DNA of 64,000 nt from Loripinus fragilis. Taxonomy: Eukaryota; Mollusca; Bivalvia; Lucinida; Lucinidae. This document shows, piece after piece, positions 11,232 to 22,752 of this stretch. The notes beneath the pieces were generated by a model. That model had not been told where the DNA came from. It made no database searches and saw nothing but the letters and a program-made list of their open reading frames with translations. Location of the stretch: assembly GCA_964019695.1 (NCBI GenBank), contig OZ026520.1, forward strand, positions 34,638,620-34,702,619, read 5' to 3'. Made by a program: the position numbers and the translations under genes. Each line of letters starts with the position of its first letter. Position 1 is the stretch's first letter.

Positions 11232-11462
11232 TTAACCCATTTATGCCGAATGGAATTTCCCATTGTTATCAATTGGAACAGTCCATTTTAGTTTAAGGGA
11301 TGTTAGGTGGTATTTTTCATTTTATTCAATTTTTGATAGAAAATTTTGCAAGCAAACAGTGGAGACCCTGATCAGACGCCGCATTCTGTGGCATCTGATC
11401 TGGGTCTGCGCTATTTGGCTATGTCCCACATCAAGGACGCTAGGCATATACATGTATGGGTT
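11232..11462. mobile_element. MITE family B, intact copy
   Basis: A complete family B element from TTAACCCATTTATGCCGAA to TATGGGTT, with the central palindrome (CCTGATCAGACGCC / GGCATCTGATCTGGG). It serves as the reference copy in this window. Confidence 0.85.
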
Positions 11463-11635
11463 AAAAATGCAATTATTTTGCTTATCTCATAAGAGGTGCA
11501 GAAATTTGGGAAGTAGATTGTTGAAACAATCTTCCTGGTAAAAGTGCACAAGAAACATCTGACTTGATTAAATTTAGAAATATGAAAACATTTTAAATAA
11601 AACTAGGAAAAGAGAGACAGTGTCATATAACAAAA

Positions 11636-11775
11636 CAATTGGTGCATTCTTTTTCGGTTAACATCAGGATTAGTCAACCCTCGAAAGTGATGTTCACCTC
11701 GGCTTCGCCTCGGTGAACATCACTGTTCTCGGGTTGACAAATCCTGATGTTAACCGAAAAAGAATGCATCAATTG
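11636..11775. mobile_element. 140-bp perfect-style hairpin element
   Basis: The arms (11636-11702 and 11708-11775) are nearly perfect inverted copies from CAATTG to the five-base loop CTTCG, with CCTCGG on both sides. The overall form is a MITE that folds end to end. No coding. Confidence 0.85.
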
Positions 11776-11816
11776 TATAATGGTGTCTATGGAAAGAGAT
11801 TACAACTATACAATTT

Positions 11817-12055
11817 TGAGCCGTGACATGAGATTTCAAACAATGTGGTATGTGCAACCAGCAAAGCCTCAGATCAGCCTGCGCAATCGCGCAGTCTGAT
11901 CAGAGCCTTTGCTAGTCGCTTGAATATTCTATGAATATCAAGCTACTGACTGGACATCATTTGGAGTTTCTAAGCTTAAAAGAGGGTTGCACAGGCTCAT
12001 CTGAGTCTACACTAGTCAAAATACCACATTGTTGGAAATCACATGTCACGGCCCA
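11817..12055. mobile_element. MITE family A, copy 5
   Basis: TGAGCCGTGACATGAG at the left and ATGTCACGGCCCA at the right, with the family palindrome inside. It lies 40 bases from the preceding hairpin element. Confidence 0.83.
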
Positions 12056-12696
12056 TTAATGTTGCAAGACTCCACACAATTCTACACAAAGAATGAGATT
12101 TCAAACACATGCCTCCAAGCAGTGATGCTCTGAATCACAACCCTGTATGGTTTTCAGTATGCTCCCTTAATGGTTATAGGAATGGGGACCAGACAGATGT
12201 TGAATGACCTGAAGTTTTGAATCATAAGAACGAGTTACAGGATATTTTCGTACATAAGGAAAATTTTAACTCTGTGCATTATTTTTATAATCAAAACACA
12301 CTCCAAAAGCAAATGTGATCCCAGAAATAAGTACATTGACCTAAATCAGCTAGAAAACATGTATCGTAATAGTATATATCACAAAAAAATTGGGCCATGG
12401 GTTGGACTAGTTTTCCAACATGGCCGACGGTGGCCATCTTGAATTTTAAGATACTGTTTGTGTATTTGAATAGTTCTTTTTGTTGTGGCGTTTTGGAATT
12501 TATTCACCAAAAGGGACCTTTGCATCATGATTTGAAGTCAAAACCTAACATCTTTATGGTATACACTATACAGAATAATACATGACGGAGCCGTTGTTTA
12601 TGGGCATTCAGCCAAGCAATCGTGGCAGAAGATTTTTTATATCATGGAAACATAATAGTGCATTATTCTATATTTTTCTTGTCTTCAAAGTAAAAA
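12056..12696. other. Intergenic, unassigned
   Basis: No recognisable coding sequence, repeat or inverted repeat. Confidence 0.5.
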
Positions 12697-12806
12697 AGAG
12701 TGCAAAGATCAGGAATCGATACAATCAAGCACCACACCTGACCCAGGATACCAATAGGAAAGTGACAATGTCACAATTAGACATCACAAACGAGAGTCAA
12801 GAGGTA
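12697..12806 (-). mobile_element. RT element D, 3'-end fragment
   Basis: About 110 bases matching the 3' terminus of element D (AAAGATCAGGAATCGATACA through CACAAACGAGAGTCAAGAGG). No coding part remains. Confidence 0.75.
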
Positions 12807-12832
12807 AGCCCTTTCCGAAAACCTACGTACTG

Positions 12833-14095
12833 GTGAATTTCGACCTCAGACAGATCAAAGATCAGACTATTCTAATTGACAGCACGTGAAAGGGGAAACA
12901 GGTAGAAACCGTTATATAGCAGTATCATAGGCGAACACATAATACATTATCTTGATTAACTTTCAACATTTTACTCAACTTTCTCTGTAGGCTGGTAGGT
13001 ATAGGTCAATTTTGACCTCAGACGGATCAAAGGTCAGACGAGTCTACTTAGGAGCACGAGAAAGGTAAATAAGATTGTAACGTTATTGTCTCGCCTAATA
13101 CTTACTGCTTGTGCTATCGACGTACATGTAACAAAAATTTCAATAAATATGTAACGACATGACCAATACAACAACTACAGGCTCAGTCGAGCGGTCAACG
13201 TCTTGAATTGCAAATATTCCCTGGAAGCTTGCAGAGCTCGTATCCCAGAGTTCGAGTCTTAAAGATGTTTTTATTAATATATCTTTTTTTTGGGGGGAGG
13301 GGGGTGGAGGTAAGAATGGTAAATCTACTACCTTTGGGTACCAGTGATATGGCAATTTAGTACATTGTAATTTTAAGTTTGGCGGGAATCAGAACTTTAC
13401 TATATTATTTTCCTGCTATCTTCAAAACACGATTTTCATTTAGACTACTCAGCGGCAAAATGTATTTATGATTGTTTCATTGTGAGGAATAATTTTGCCT
13501 TCAACCTTACTGCTATCAAGGAACTGATTGAAGAGGGCATAAGAGGCATCACACCTTGTGACTGGGCGAAGTGCGTCGAGTTTGTTTTGTCAGTAGAGCG
13601 GGTATACATACTACTTAAAGGAGATCGCGGCAGAGGAAGATGATGAGCCAGTGGTGATTTATCTTGCGTTGGGCTCCGACTGCAGCTCTGATACTGACAC
13701 TGTCAGCGAGACAGAGGGCATTTGAAATTAATTGTATCTGAAATTTAATATATTATGAAATAAATATATACCAAGATGAGAAGATACAATAGAAAAAGAG
13801 CTAAAATGAACACGCACGCACACACACACTTATATTAAAAATTAAAAAAAGGCCTGACCGAGACTCGCACTCAAAAAAAGAAATACTTATACACCTAACA
13901 TCAATGTACTGTTGCTTACCTACCGAGCTACAGAGAAAGTCGAACTAAATATTGAAAAGTTACCTATATAATCATGATAATGTATGATGTAACGCCTATG
14001 ATACCGCTTTATAGCGGTTTCTACCTGTTTCCCCTTTCACGTGCTGTAAATTCGAATCGTCTGATCTTTGATCCGTCTGAGGTCGAAATTCAACA
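12833..14095. mobile_element. Inverted-repeat element with about 100-bp arms
   Basis: The arms 12833-12934 and 13994-14095 are inverted copies at about 90 percent identity (GAATTTCGACCTCAGAC...). A third, direct and more diverged copy lies at 13005-13100. The body holds a tRNA-like stretch (13180-13265, with GAGCGGTCAACG and GAGTTCGAGTCT) and the transposase remnant at 13452-13725. Confidence 0.75.
13452..13725 (+). pseudogene. C-terminal remnant of a DNA transposase
   Basis: The plus-strand frame reads FNLTAIKELIEEGIRGITP, then DWAKCVEFVLSVE, a pattern like the C-terminal end of DDE-type (pogo-like) transposases. A +1 shift near 13612 gives an acidic tail (EEDDEPVV, SSDTDTVSETEG) and a TGA at 13723-13725. 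No catalytic domain remains upstream. Part of the tail recurs in inverse orientation at 14340-14440. The family call is inference from motif memory; a decayed transposase is the safer statement. Confidence 0.45.
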
Positions 14096-14196
14096 ATAAG
14101 AAACAGGGCATTGATGCTAGTCTTGTCTGGTATAAGTATTTCTTTTCTTTAATGCGAGTTCGAGTCTCAGTCAGGTCTTTTTTACTTTAAATATAA

Positions 14197-14241
<45 letters not shown>

Positions 14242-14440
14242 TGCGTGTTCATATTAGCTCTTTTTCTATGTATTCTTTCATCATGGTATTTATTTTATTT
14301 CATTAATTTATTAAATTTCAGATACAATTAAGTTCACATGCCGTCTGTCTCGCTGGCAGTGTCAGTATCAGACCTGTGGTCAAAGCCATCACCACTGGAT
14401 CATGATCTTCCTCTGCCGCGATCTCCTTCAACTATTGTGC
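13616..14440. repeat. Second inverted repeat, overlapping the first
   Basis: The arms 13616-13900 and 14125-14440 are inverted copies carrying, in order, the acidic transposase tail, CAGATACAATTA/TAATTGTATCTG, a CA/TG-rich microsatellite and a tRNA B-box-like GAGTCTC segment. The loop contains the right arm of the 12833-14095 element, so the two inverted repeats interleave. Confidence 0.75.
14203..14247. repeat. (GT)n(GCGT)n microsatellite
   Basis: About 11 GT units followed by about 6 units of the GCGT type. It mirrors the shorter CA-rich tract at 13812-13830 in the opposite arm. Confidence 0.9.
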
Positions 14441-14445
14441 CGTCA

Positions 14446-17400
14446 GAAAGGACCTCGGACAGTTTCCTATTCAATCTGCCCAAATTTTAACAGCCTGTGG
14501 CTGGGATAATGCATGACTAACAACTATAGTTTTGTGCTTAAATCAAACCTTTACATTTAGTGCACCTAACGAAATAAAAATATTTTGAAAATATTGCATA
14601 ATTATGCCGGGACTCTAGGGTTTATGGGGTGGGGGTATTTTTAGGACCAAATTTTATTTCACCGAAAGTCAAAGTTTCATTGAGTATTCACCTAAATACA
14701 TGTAAATATTATGTTTGCGACATAAAACTTGAGACGAAAGTGATGCGTTTGCATAAAATTCGGTTTGAGAAGATTCCATTGTTTCATCTAAAGAAGTATG
14801 CTGTTAATTACTTTTAACCATTACCTGTAATGTTTCAAAGACAACCAGTTTTATTTGTGCACTGAGGTGTATCATATCTACATACTGTATAAATCTTAGT
14901 CTAGATAAACACAGTTTTTGAGCTTAAAATCGTAAATTTTTTCTTACACATCAGATTTAACTTATAATTTGGTGCTTCAAAGAACCGTCTCATTGAGACG
15001 CTTCTTTTGAGTACCCACAACATATGTTTTGGTTGAGAAATGAGACAATTAATTACTTTTTAAGCACTCATAACTAAAGCACTGATACATGCCATTGCAA
15101 ATTGATAATGACCTACAGGTTTTTACAAAATAAGTTTCTAATAAGTTTTTATCATAAAGTGTTCTGGAGCATTTCCGTGACCAATCATGCCGTTTTTAAA
15201 TGGTGTGTGAAATGAAAGACTACAACTGTATGCAAAAGGATTAGTTTGGACACGGGGGGGGGGGGGAGCACTTCAGTAAAACTTTTTCTATTTTCTATAT
15301 GTTGAATAGCAAAAACAGAGTTTTCAACCCATATACAATTGGTACTTGTCCAATGAGAAAACGGCTTTTGTGGCTAAGTAGAGGGTTGAACCTACTATCT
15401 TTCTCATAGAAAAAATATCATTTTCTTCAAAACTTTTCTCTGGTCATTTTTATGGGCAATCCTTCATTAAGACTGTCCGAGGTCCTTCAGTGGACATCGT
15501 TTTTCTTTTTTAAAATGTCTTTTATGATATCATTTGGGACTGAAATTTTGCACATTCATATAATAAATCCCCGCCTAAAACAATTGCATGTTTGAACATA
15601 GAAGTCTGGAATATCTTGTAAAATAAAAACACTTAGTCGTTTTCGATTAGGAACCTCCTCAGTTTCCCTCAATGTATTTCAAATGGGTAACACGTGGTTT
15701 ATACAGTTCAATGATTACGATGTTTACTTTCGTATATCAGGTTATATGATAAACCAAAGATAACGGTCACCAGCAGGATAACTCTTGGTGTGTCTACATA
15801 CACACTGCAAATACTTTGACGAGACTGCGCATATACAATTCTGTCTGAGTTATATCATGTTTCACGAAAATTAAATTTCGCACCTTGGTTCTAAGCGTTC
15901 ATGGTAAAATGACATAAAGAGATTGGACTGCGACTGAGAAAAACTGTCTTCGGTGGTTTGTAACAACAAAGGCGCAGACCAGTCTGCGCATCCGTGCAGT
16001 TTCATCAGCAGTTTTGTCATTAGAATCATATCTAGACTTGCTACGAGCGAAATTTTTCTAGCTAACCTGTTTAGCCGAGGAGACTGGTTTAAGACTCGCT
16101 TTGGACAGGTTTTCTCGCTTCGTGGCATCGTATTATTCTGTTGCTTGCTCGACAGCTCTAGGACAAATATAACAATTGCAACAGATAATACTATTTACAA
16201 CAAATGAGGAGGCTGCGCTCTACGTCGTCTGATACAAAAGTCATTCGTAACTACAGCCCACAGAGCGGGAAATAGGCGGGCACTTTGATTTTCTGGATGC
16301 AATACCCTGGTATGACCCTGTACTGACAGCTCATTTACCCGGCTGGGTCGTGGTTTCAAATGACTGGTGCGTATAATATATTTCGCCTTTATGCACCAGT
16401 CATATTGTGACCACTGTCACCCCCCCCCCTCCCACCAGCCCAGGGGAATGTCAAGGACTTTGATTTTGCGTCTGCAGTTCTTCATAGTAATCACCACACT
16501 GTGTGGACAGCTAGACAAAACCATGACAGTTCTCCCCCGCAGTCTGTTATTATACTGCACTGCCATGTTTGTCTAGGTCTATCACACACCTACATTTCCT
16601 TAGCATTATGGAGACAACGTGAAAGTAAAATCACAGCACATTAGCCAGGCTATCCCCGCCATGCTCAGGGGCTTGGGTGAAGCAGTGGTTCATTATTTAT
16701 AGCCTATGATGCACTTCACAAGGGAATTTAGTTCTCAGCCTACCCCGCCCCCCCCCCCCCCCCCCTAAAAATATATATGTATATATATTGACCCCAAACA
16801 CAAAATATGACATCCGCTGATGTATGATTCAACCTATTTCCACGCACATTCCTTCCCCATCACTAGCTTCTCTTTCTGACATAAACTGTTAAAGGGCTGA
16901 ACGAGCATTATTGGATGAGTCTTTTTTTACTTACATCACACCTACTGGATGAGCCCTGTGGTCTATTTCTCTTATCAATTATAGTTGCCCGTAATTACGA
17001 TGCATATTTTGCTTTGCCTGGTGTCAGGAATAAACAGATAGAAAGTTCAATTAATTTAATAAACAAGTTGGCAAATTGTTTAAAATCTGGTGATCTGAGG
17101 GATAAAACTTTGGTTTAAACTTTATTTTATTTGTATAATATATGACAAGTAAACAAACAACACAGAATACGATTACAATATAACCACTATACAAATGGGA
17201 TTCAGAAGAAAGTCAAATGAATTATTTGAATCTGTATCCTAAGAGTTCACATTACTAATATATGTACTATCATGTCGTATTTGTCATTTATGTAGAGAAT
17301 AATGGTCGCACTTTATAGCTGTTTGGCGATAGGGGTATTAGTTGGCTGTTGAGGGCTCTACAGGGAATGGAATGTAAAGTAATAAGTTCAGTGGTCCTTT

Positions 17401-17699
17401 AATGGACTAATTTCATCCATAACAAATAGATTTCTGAATAAGATACTATTGGGCGTGTGCGTACCCGCAAATTAGTATCATATTAGGTTTTTTATTTTGT
17501 TTTGATTAATTGTGTGTGCAACTATTGTAAGAACTTTCAAATGTGTATCTTTGTTTTAAGCAGAAACGTTTTGTTTTAATATATAATCTTGCACAGCTGA
17601 AAAGAGTTCTGCATTTTCAACATCTGTCAGATCAGTATTACCATATAAGAAAACATTGACCGTTGGTTGACAGTAGGTCGAGACTCTATCTAGCAAAGC
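14446..17699. other. Intergenic, mostly unassigned
   Basis: No host gene is seen. A foldback copy (14973-15042; GAACCGTCTCAT/TGAGACG and CCCACAACATATGTT) belongs to the family also at 37.7, 52.5 and 63.6 kb. An AAGGACCTCGGACAGT motif occurs inverted at 14445 and 15474. Poly-C and poly-G runs lie near 15255, 16422 and 16746. The 84-codon overlapping frames near 15.9-16.2 kb have no domain. Confidence 0.5.
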
Positions 17700-18587
17700 A
17701 TAGTAAGTAAGGGTGCAAAGATCAGGCATAGATTCAATAGAGTACCACACCTGACCCGGGATACCAATGGAAAAGTGACAAACTCACAGTTATACACCAC
17801 AAACGAGAGCCAAGAGGTCAGCCCTTTCCCAGCAGGTGACCACAAAACACATATAAACAGACGCGCACAAAGATATAGCAATCACAAGACAGAACAAAAA
17901 CAAAAAAAAAGATCCACAAAAGAAGTACCGCCTTGGAACGGTCAGTAAAATATTTTACTGGAGGGCTTAAACCGGTTAAATGGCGCCAACCTCACCCTTA
18001 ATTCAGATGTGGATCAAGACATATAGATGTTTGGTTTGCATGAAAGACCCCTAACTTATCAATGCATCATCTCCTAGAACATATAAATCAAGATATAACA
18101 AGGAGATACAGCAAAGATAAGGACTCAACAGTAAATAAAACTGAATACGGGAGCAAAAGAAATCCAACAGGTAAACCCCTGTGGGCCCGACAAACAGCCA
18201 AAGCATCAGGCCCCTACCATCTCATCAATAGATAAGTCTTTAAGTCGGAACCATCATAGAATCTGAAGTCAGACCCACCGGCATACAATTAAAGAGGAAA
18301 GCAAAGTTGCCAACCGTGATTGGGTTGACCACCAAGCATGCAGTCTGTAGCAATACATTAATGTTATAGCCAATCTTTTTATAATGGGAAATTATTTTAA
18401 TGAACTGCACTCAAAAATTATTAGAGCCAACAATCTTCTTCAATTTATACACCAAGTCACTATAGAAATCAGGTTACGAAAGTCCTTGGCGCAAGAGAGA
18501 TTTTAGTCCAACTTGGAATTTAGAAATCAAATCACAGTAGCGTCTATAAAATTTTGAAAATGTTTTGCGAAGTTTATGATACCGATA
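17700..18587 (-). pseudogene. RT element D, split copy, 3' part
   Basis: About 890 bases, very similar to 59753-60630: the 3' tail (AGTAAGTAAGGGTGC), the untranslated end, then the RT C-terminal coding (18250-18587 on the minus strand). An in-frame stop TAA at 18476-18474 replaces the Glu codon of the open copy at 60 kb. The element is interrupted at 18587 by a DNA transposon and resumes at 19526. Confidence 0.85.
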
Positions 18588-19523
18588 TAGTGCGTCCAGC
18601 TAATAGAGACTTGGCGTGTCAGACAGAGCGCTGTCATACACTGTCAAATAAGACTAGTCTACATTAAATCGGGTGTAATAGCCTATGTACGCTTAATTCG
18701 TGCAGCCAACTGAAGCGCAGACGACAAGGGTGACCAACTTTACACATTAGCATGCCTGGTAAACGTTTATATATAGTATGCTGCTGGGGAACTACTGCAT
18801 TTCATTTTCCGGGATGGATATGTTGTGAAAGCTTTGGGGGAGGGTAGGTTTGCACTTTCTTCCATTTCTTTCTGTATGGCAAAACTGGTATGATTTTAAT
18901 CCTGATACAATAATGATAAATCACCTATAATAATTCAGCGGGACAAGGGTTAAGTATCCGGATCATGAGAAAAGGGCATACAAACATGAGACTTGGTCTT
19001 ATCGCATATATTAAAAAAGCCTCTTATAATCGCTCATTCTGGCGTGTCCAGAGGGACTAGATGTTTAAAAGTTGTTTGGAGTCTTTTTCAACTTGCATAC
19101 TTTGTTTATGCGAGAAGCGAAAGTCCTGCGAAGTCATGCGTACATGCAGGCTCGTCGGAGCCTTCGCCACACGCCGATGTAATAAGAACCACTTTCTTGT
19201 GTGCTGACCAATTTATAGTATTAATTTTTCATTGCGGACCATTATTTTATTTTCTTATTCAGTATCATAATTTGAATAGTTTAAATTTCGAAACATTGTC
19301 AGAGCGCATATCTAGACTAGTCAGTCTCCTTGTTATCCAAATTAATTCGAGATGCCTTTTATCTCATAATGGACACAAAACTACAACAGGTATATACAGG
19401 TATACAGCTGTAAAGCGTTTCATGGGTGGTTAAATACACTCAGTCTTACCGATTTTTATATGGAAAAGTCCAGGGGTGTGTCGTTGCTAAGAACCGCCCA
19501 GTCTCTCTTAACTGGTCGGACTA
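18588..19523. mobile_element. 936-bp TIR DNA transposon with TA duplication
   Basis: The ends begin TAGTGCGTCCAGCTAA and (reverse complement) TAGTCCGACCAGTTAA, with inverted similarity over about 33 bases. TA at 18586-18587 and 19524-19525 is the target duplication: the uninterrupted sequence at the homologous 60-kb copy reads CCGATAGCC with one TA. No transposase is recognised; a 146-codon frame inside (18993-19433) shows no motif. It is probably a non-autonomous Tc1/mariner-type element. Confidence 0.85.
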
Positions 19524-19525
19524 TA

Positions 19526-19617
19526 GCCTTGTTTAAGAAGATTCTGAGTTAACAATTTATTGCGAGTGTTGAAGTCAGTAACATAGCTAAATGCTCTAGC
19601 AAAACGAATGAGTTGAG
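19526..19617 (-). pseudogene. RT element D, split copy, distal part
   Basis: It continues element D after the transposon, matching 60634-60725 (GAGTTAACAATTTATTGCGA). It stops at 19617, where LINE sequence begins, so the copy is also 5'-truncated or broken there. Confidence 0.82.
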
Positions 19618-20725
19618 ATCATTGCCTTAATTGTCCATAGAGATTGCAGTGTAAGAAAAAATGTGAAGTATTTTTAATCTCACCGCATCCACATACAGGA
19701 TTGTCAGTGATGTTTTTTCTGGAAAAAATGATACCTCAGTGAGCAGTTCAATCGTGTGCGAGCATGGTATATTTGTCCTAATCGTGAGCCAGAAAAGTAG
19801 TAAGATGGTGGTTTGGTAATGTTGTAGTTGAGCTTATGTTTAAAGGATTCAACCGATGGAGAGTTCTTAGTATCGTCTGGAAGGCTGCTCCAAATACGCG
19901 TGGTTGAAGGGGGAAATGAGTTGTAGTGTTGTTGGGATCTTGCATGGATTGTCTGAAGGTTCGTCTCGTTACGCAAGTTATATTGACTTATATTACCAAC
20001 AGTTGGTGGTACAAGTGAGGAGAGGTATTCAGGTGCCAAAGAATTGATCATCTTATAGAAGAGGACTAGTTTGTGCTTTTCTCTTCTCGATGTGAGATTT
20101 TCCCACCCTGCGTCAGACAATAGAGATTGAATTGGTGCAAGTTTGGTTACTCCCGTAACAATGCGGGCAGCTTCATTTTGATTTTTTTCTAACTCGTTAG
20201 CCTCTTGTTGGGTACAATTCTCCCATACAACATCGGCATATTCAAGAAGAGGCCTTATAAAAGATATATATATATGGTTTGGAGAGACTTCCTGTCAAGC
20301 TGAATATTTAGTCTGCGCATAGTATTTATACGAAGCCATGCTTTAGTTTTCACAAGTTCCAAATGACCGTGCCAGGAGCAGTCCTGTGAGAATGCTAGTC
20401 CTAAATGTTTATGGGAGTTAACGTTGTTAATCAGGTTCTGGTTCATGCTGAGTGATGGGTGGAGAGGTTTATTATGTTTACGTGACAGTATCATAGACTC
20501 AGATTTTGCTGCGTTAAATGATACAAGCCATCTGACTGTCCAAGCATGTATTTTGGCAAGATCAGCGTTTAGTTCGTCAGTCGCGCTTTTGGGGTTATCT
20601 ACAATATTATTATATAGAGACTAGTATCGTCAGGGAAAAGCCGTATGCAAGAATGTATATCATCTACAATATCATTAATATATATGCGAAAAAGGAGAGA
20701 ACCTAAAAAAGATCCTTAATGGTAC
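19618..20725 (-). pseudogene. LINE 1 remnant: RT palm to C-terminal zinc knuckle
   Basis: Read on the minus strand: GSLLFRIYINDI, then FPDDTSLY (catalytic FADD box with Ala changed to Pro), a frameshift, AAKSESMILS, SHKHLGLAFSQDCSWHGHLE (RT thumb), HKLVLFYKMINSLAPEYLS, YNLRN, and a CGCG...H...C zinc knuckle near 19640. Frameshifts occur after the FPDD box and in an A-run before the knuckle. The order is that of jockey/CR1-type non-LTR retrotransposons. The endonuclease and most of the RT are absent, so the copy is dead and 5'-truncated. Confidence 0.85.
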
Positions 20726-20779
20726 GCCAGCTTTAATAAATGCCCAAGACGTAATGTGATGTTTTCAAACAATGAGTCC

Positions 20780-21400
20780 CTAAATATTATTGAAACGTTT
20801 AGTAACTTGTATGTACCTGTGGACTGCTCTGAACAAGACTATGTTGGTTTTCGAAATTCCAGTATTTATTGCAAAAAGTATTAAATTAATGGTTAGGGCT
20901 GGAATACTCTCACTGTATCGTTGAAAACCTGTCTTTCACTGATGTATCTTCTACAAAGAAAGAAGACGTAGATGGCGTCCTCTACCACACCACACAAGTC
21001 GCATAGAGGGTTATCACGTATATGATTTATATAAAAAGCCATATTTAGGTTACTACACTTGTTTCTAAGCCGTATATGTAAGACAGATATATATCTATTT
21101 CCAATGGTTTGTTGAACGTAGAGAGTTTTTTGAAGGTTGTTAACGCTGATAAGTTTTTTTAAAATCTCTTCAATGCCATTCCATAATCTAATGAATGAGG
21201 GTATACAGGATTTCTGTGAAATGTTAGTCCTATTTTAAGGAAGAGATATGTTTCTATTATTTCTCAAAGGATAATCTGAAATTTCACTGACTAATGGAGG
21301 GATTAAATCCGAGATATATGACGGCACCAAGCCAGCATTAACATTATACATGAATGAAAAGTATCTTATTTCAGATCGATGTTCCGACGTTATCGTGACA
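20780..21400 (-). pseudogene. LINE 2 remnant: C-terminal domain
   Basis: The minus strand reads HRSEIRYFSFMYNVNAGLVP, YPLRNN, IRLWNGIEE, HIRLRNKCSNLN, DNPLCDLCG, then a final LFRAVHRYIQVTKRFNNI and a stop. The zinc-knuckle histidine is replaced by Tyr, and there are in-frame stops (for example after VRVFQP). It is related to the fragment at 45.7-46.1 kb but belongs to a different family from the neighbouring LINE 1. Confidence 0.8.
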
Positions 21401-22130
21401 AAATAAAGTAACTAAAATGTGTCCGAAATATCTATTTGACCTTTCATCAGACTTGACCGTCAGATAAATAGATCAGGCAAAAACAAACGATGTACGCAAT
21501 TTTCAAGTTTTAACCTGGTTTGCAAATACGATATTGTCCGAGACTCGGATTTTCTCATCTACATGTATGGCTGTTTTTAGCCGCGCACGACCTGATCTCG
21601 TGGCCCAGTGTTTAACGTGTCGGCCTACAAAACAAGAGGCCCCAAACGTGGGCACGTATTTTCCGTGTGTTTTTTTCTTCGTCCCTTTTTATCATTTTTT
21701 GCGAAGTTACTTCATAGAAAAGGGGCATCATTAAAATGACCGATATTGTCAACCTTTAACTTGCTATATAGAATTATGTATGAAATATGTGGGGTAGGGG
21801 TAGATTTGGCTCTCCAGAAAGATACTTATTTCGGTGACCCCAGATTTTTATGTTGTTTTCTAAAAGGTATAATAATAGCCCGCGAAGTAAAAATAAACCA
21901 TAGATTTTTTCACCATCAGATTTCTTTTAATATAGTTTATTCTAAAAACAAGTTCCAATTTTCGACGAATTGCCAAAATATAGCATGCAGTATCTTGTCA
22001 AAGCGAAGGTTAATAGATAAACTTGCATATTTTCTAGAAGGTTTGAAGTCATGACCAATAATTTAAGTTAAAAGAAAGAAACTGTCTTTCAAGCTTGATA
22101 TTTAGGACTAGTGTTATTCTTTTATCTCCA
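21401..22130. other. Intergenic, unassigned
   Basis: No coding or repeat structure recognised. Confidence 0.5.
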
Positions 22131-22575
22131 TATAGAAAATGTCTCTGGAATAACAATGGTAATCCAGTGTTTTCCATAGGTATTCTAATGACCTTTATCA
22201 AAGTCATCGTTATTCACTGTTATTCTACTGGAAGTCAATGGATGTAAAATAACACTGTTTTTTAACTGTTATTCCAGTGGTATTCCAATGGAAATACCAG
22301 TGGTTTTAACACTGGTATTGTTTCACTGTTATACCAATGAAAATAACAGTGACTTTTCCTTCTAAATTGTTTCACTATTATTCCACTATTTTTTGTTGCT
22401 GTTTTTTTAAAGGTAATAGTATTTTTATCATTGTTTTTGAAATAACAGCGGATATTTTTGTTCCGATCAATAGGTTGGTGTGCACAGTATAGGATCAATC
22501 TAATTAATGACAAAATTCCTTATTGGGAAGAAGTGGGTGATTTTAAGCATTTGAAGAACCCAAGAATTATGAAAG

Positions 22576-22752
22576 TATTTGTTTGTTTGTTTAATTTGAT
22601 TTTTAAGTCCCAGTCAACAATATTCATCTATGTCGAGATACGCCTTCCTTGTTTGAGCCAGTACTAAGCAAGGGTTAATGTATCTTTCTCAAGGACACAA
22701 CGTAGTGACGCCTCGAGTCAAGCACTCTACCACTGAGCCTCTGCGCTCCCTT
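22576..22752 (-). mobile_element. tRNA-derived SINE C, old copy
   Basis: A diverged copy of SINE C: the 3' part TTTGATTTTTAAGTCCCAGT, then CAGTACTAAGCAAGG, then the A-box complement CTCTACCACTGAGCC and the head end CGCTCCCT. The B-box block is lost. The flanks AAGTATTTG and AAGTGTTTG look like a decayed target duplication. Confidence 0.75.

Noticed and set aside
18993..19433. 146-codon plus-strand open frame
   Set aside because: It lies inside the TA-flanked transposon, has no recognisable transposase motif, and its composition looks non-coding.
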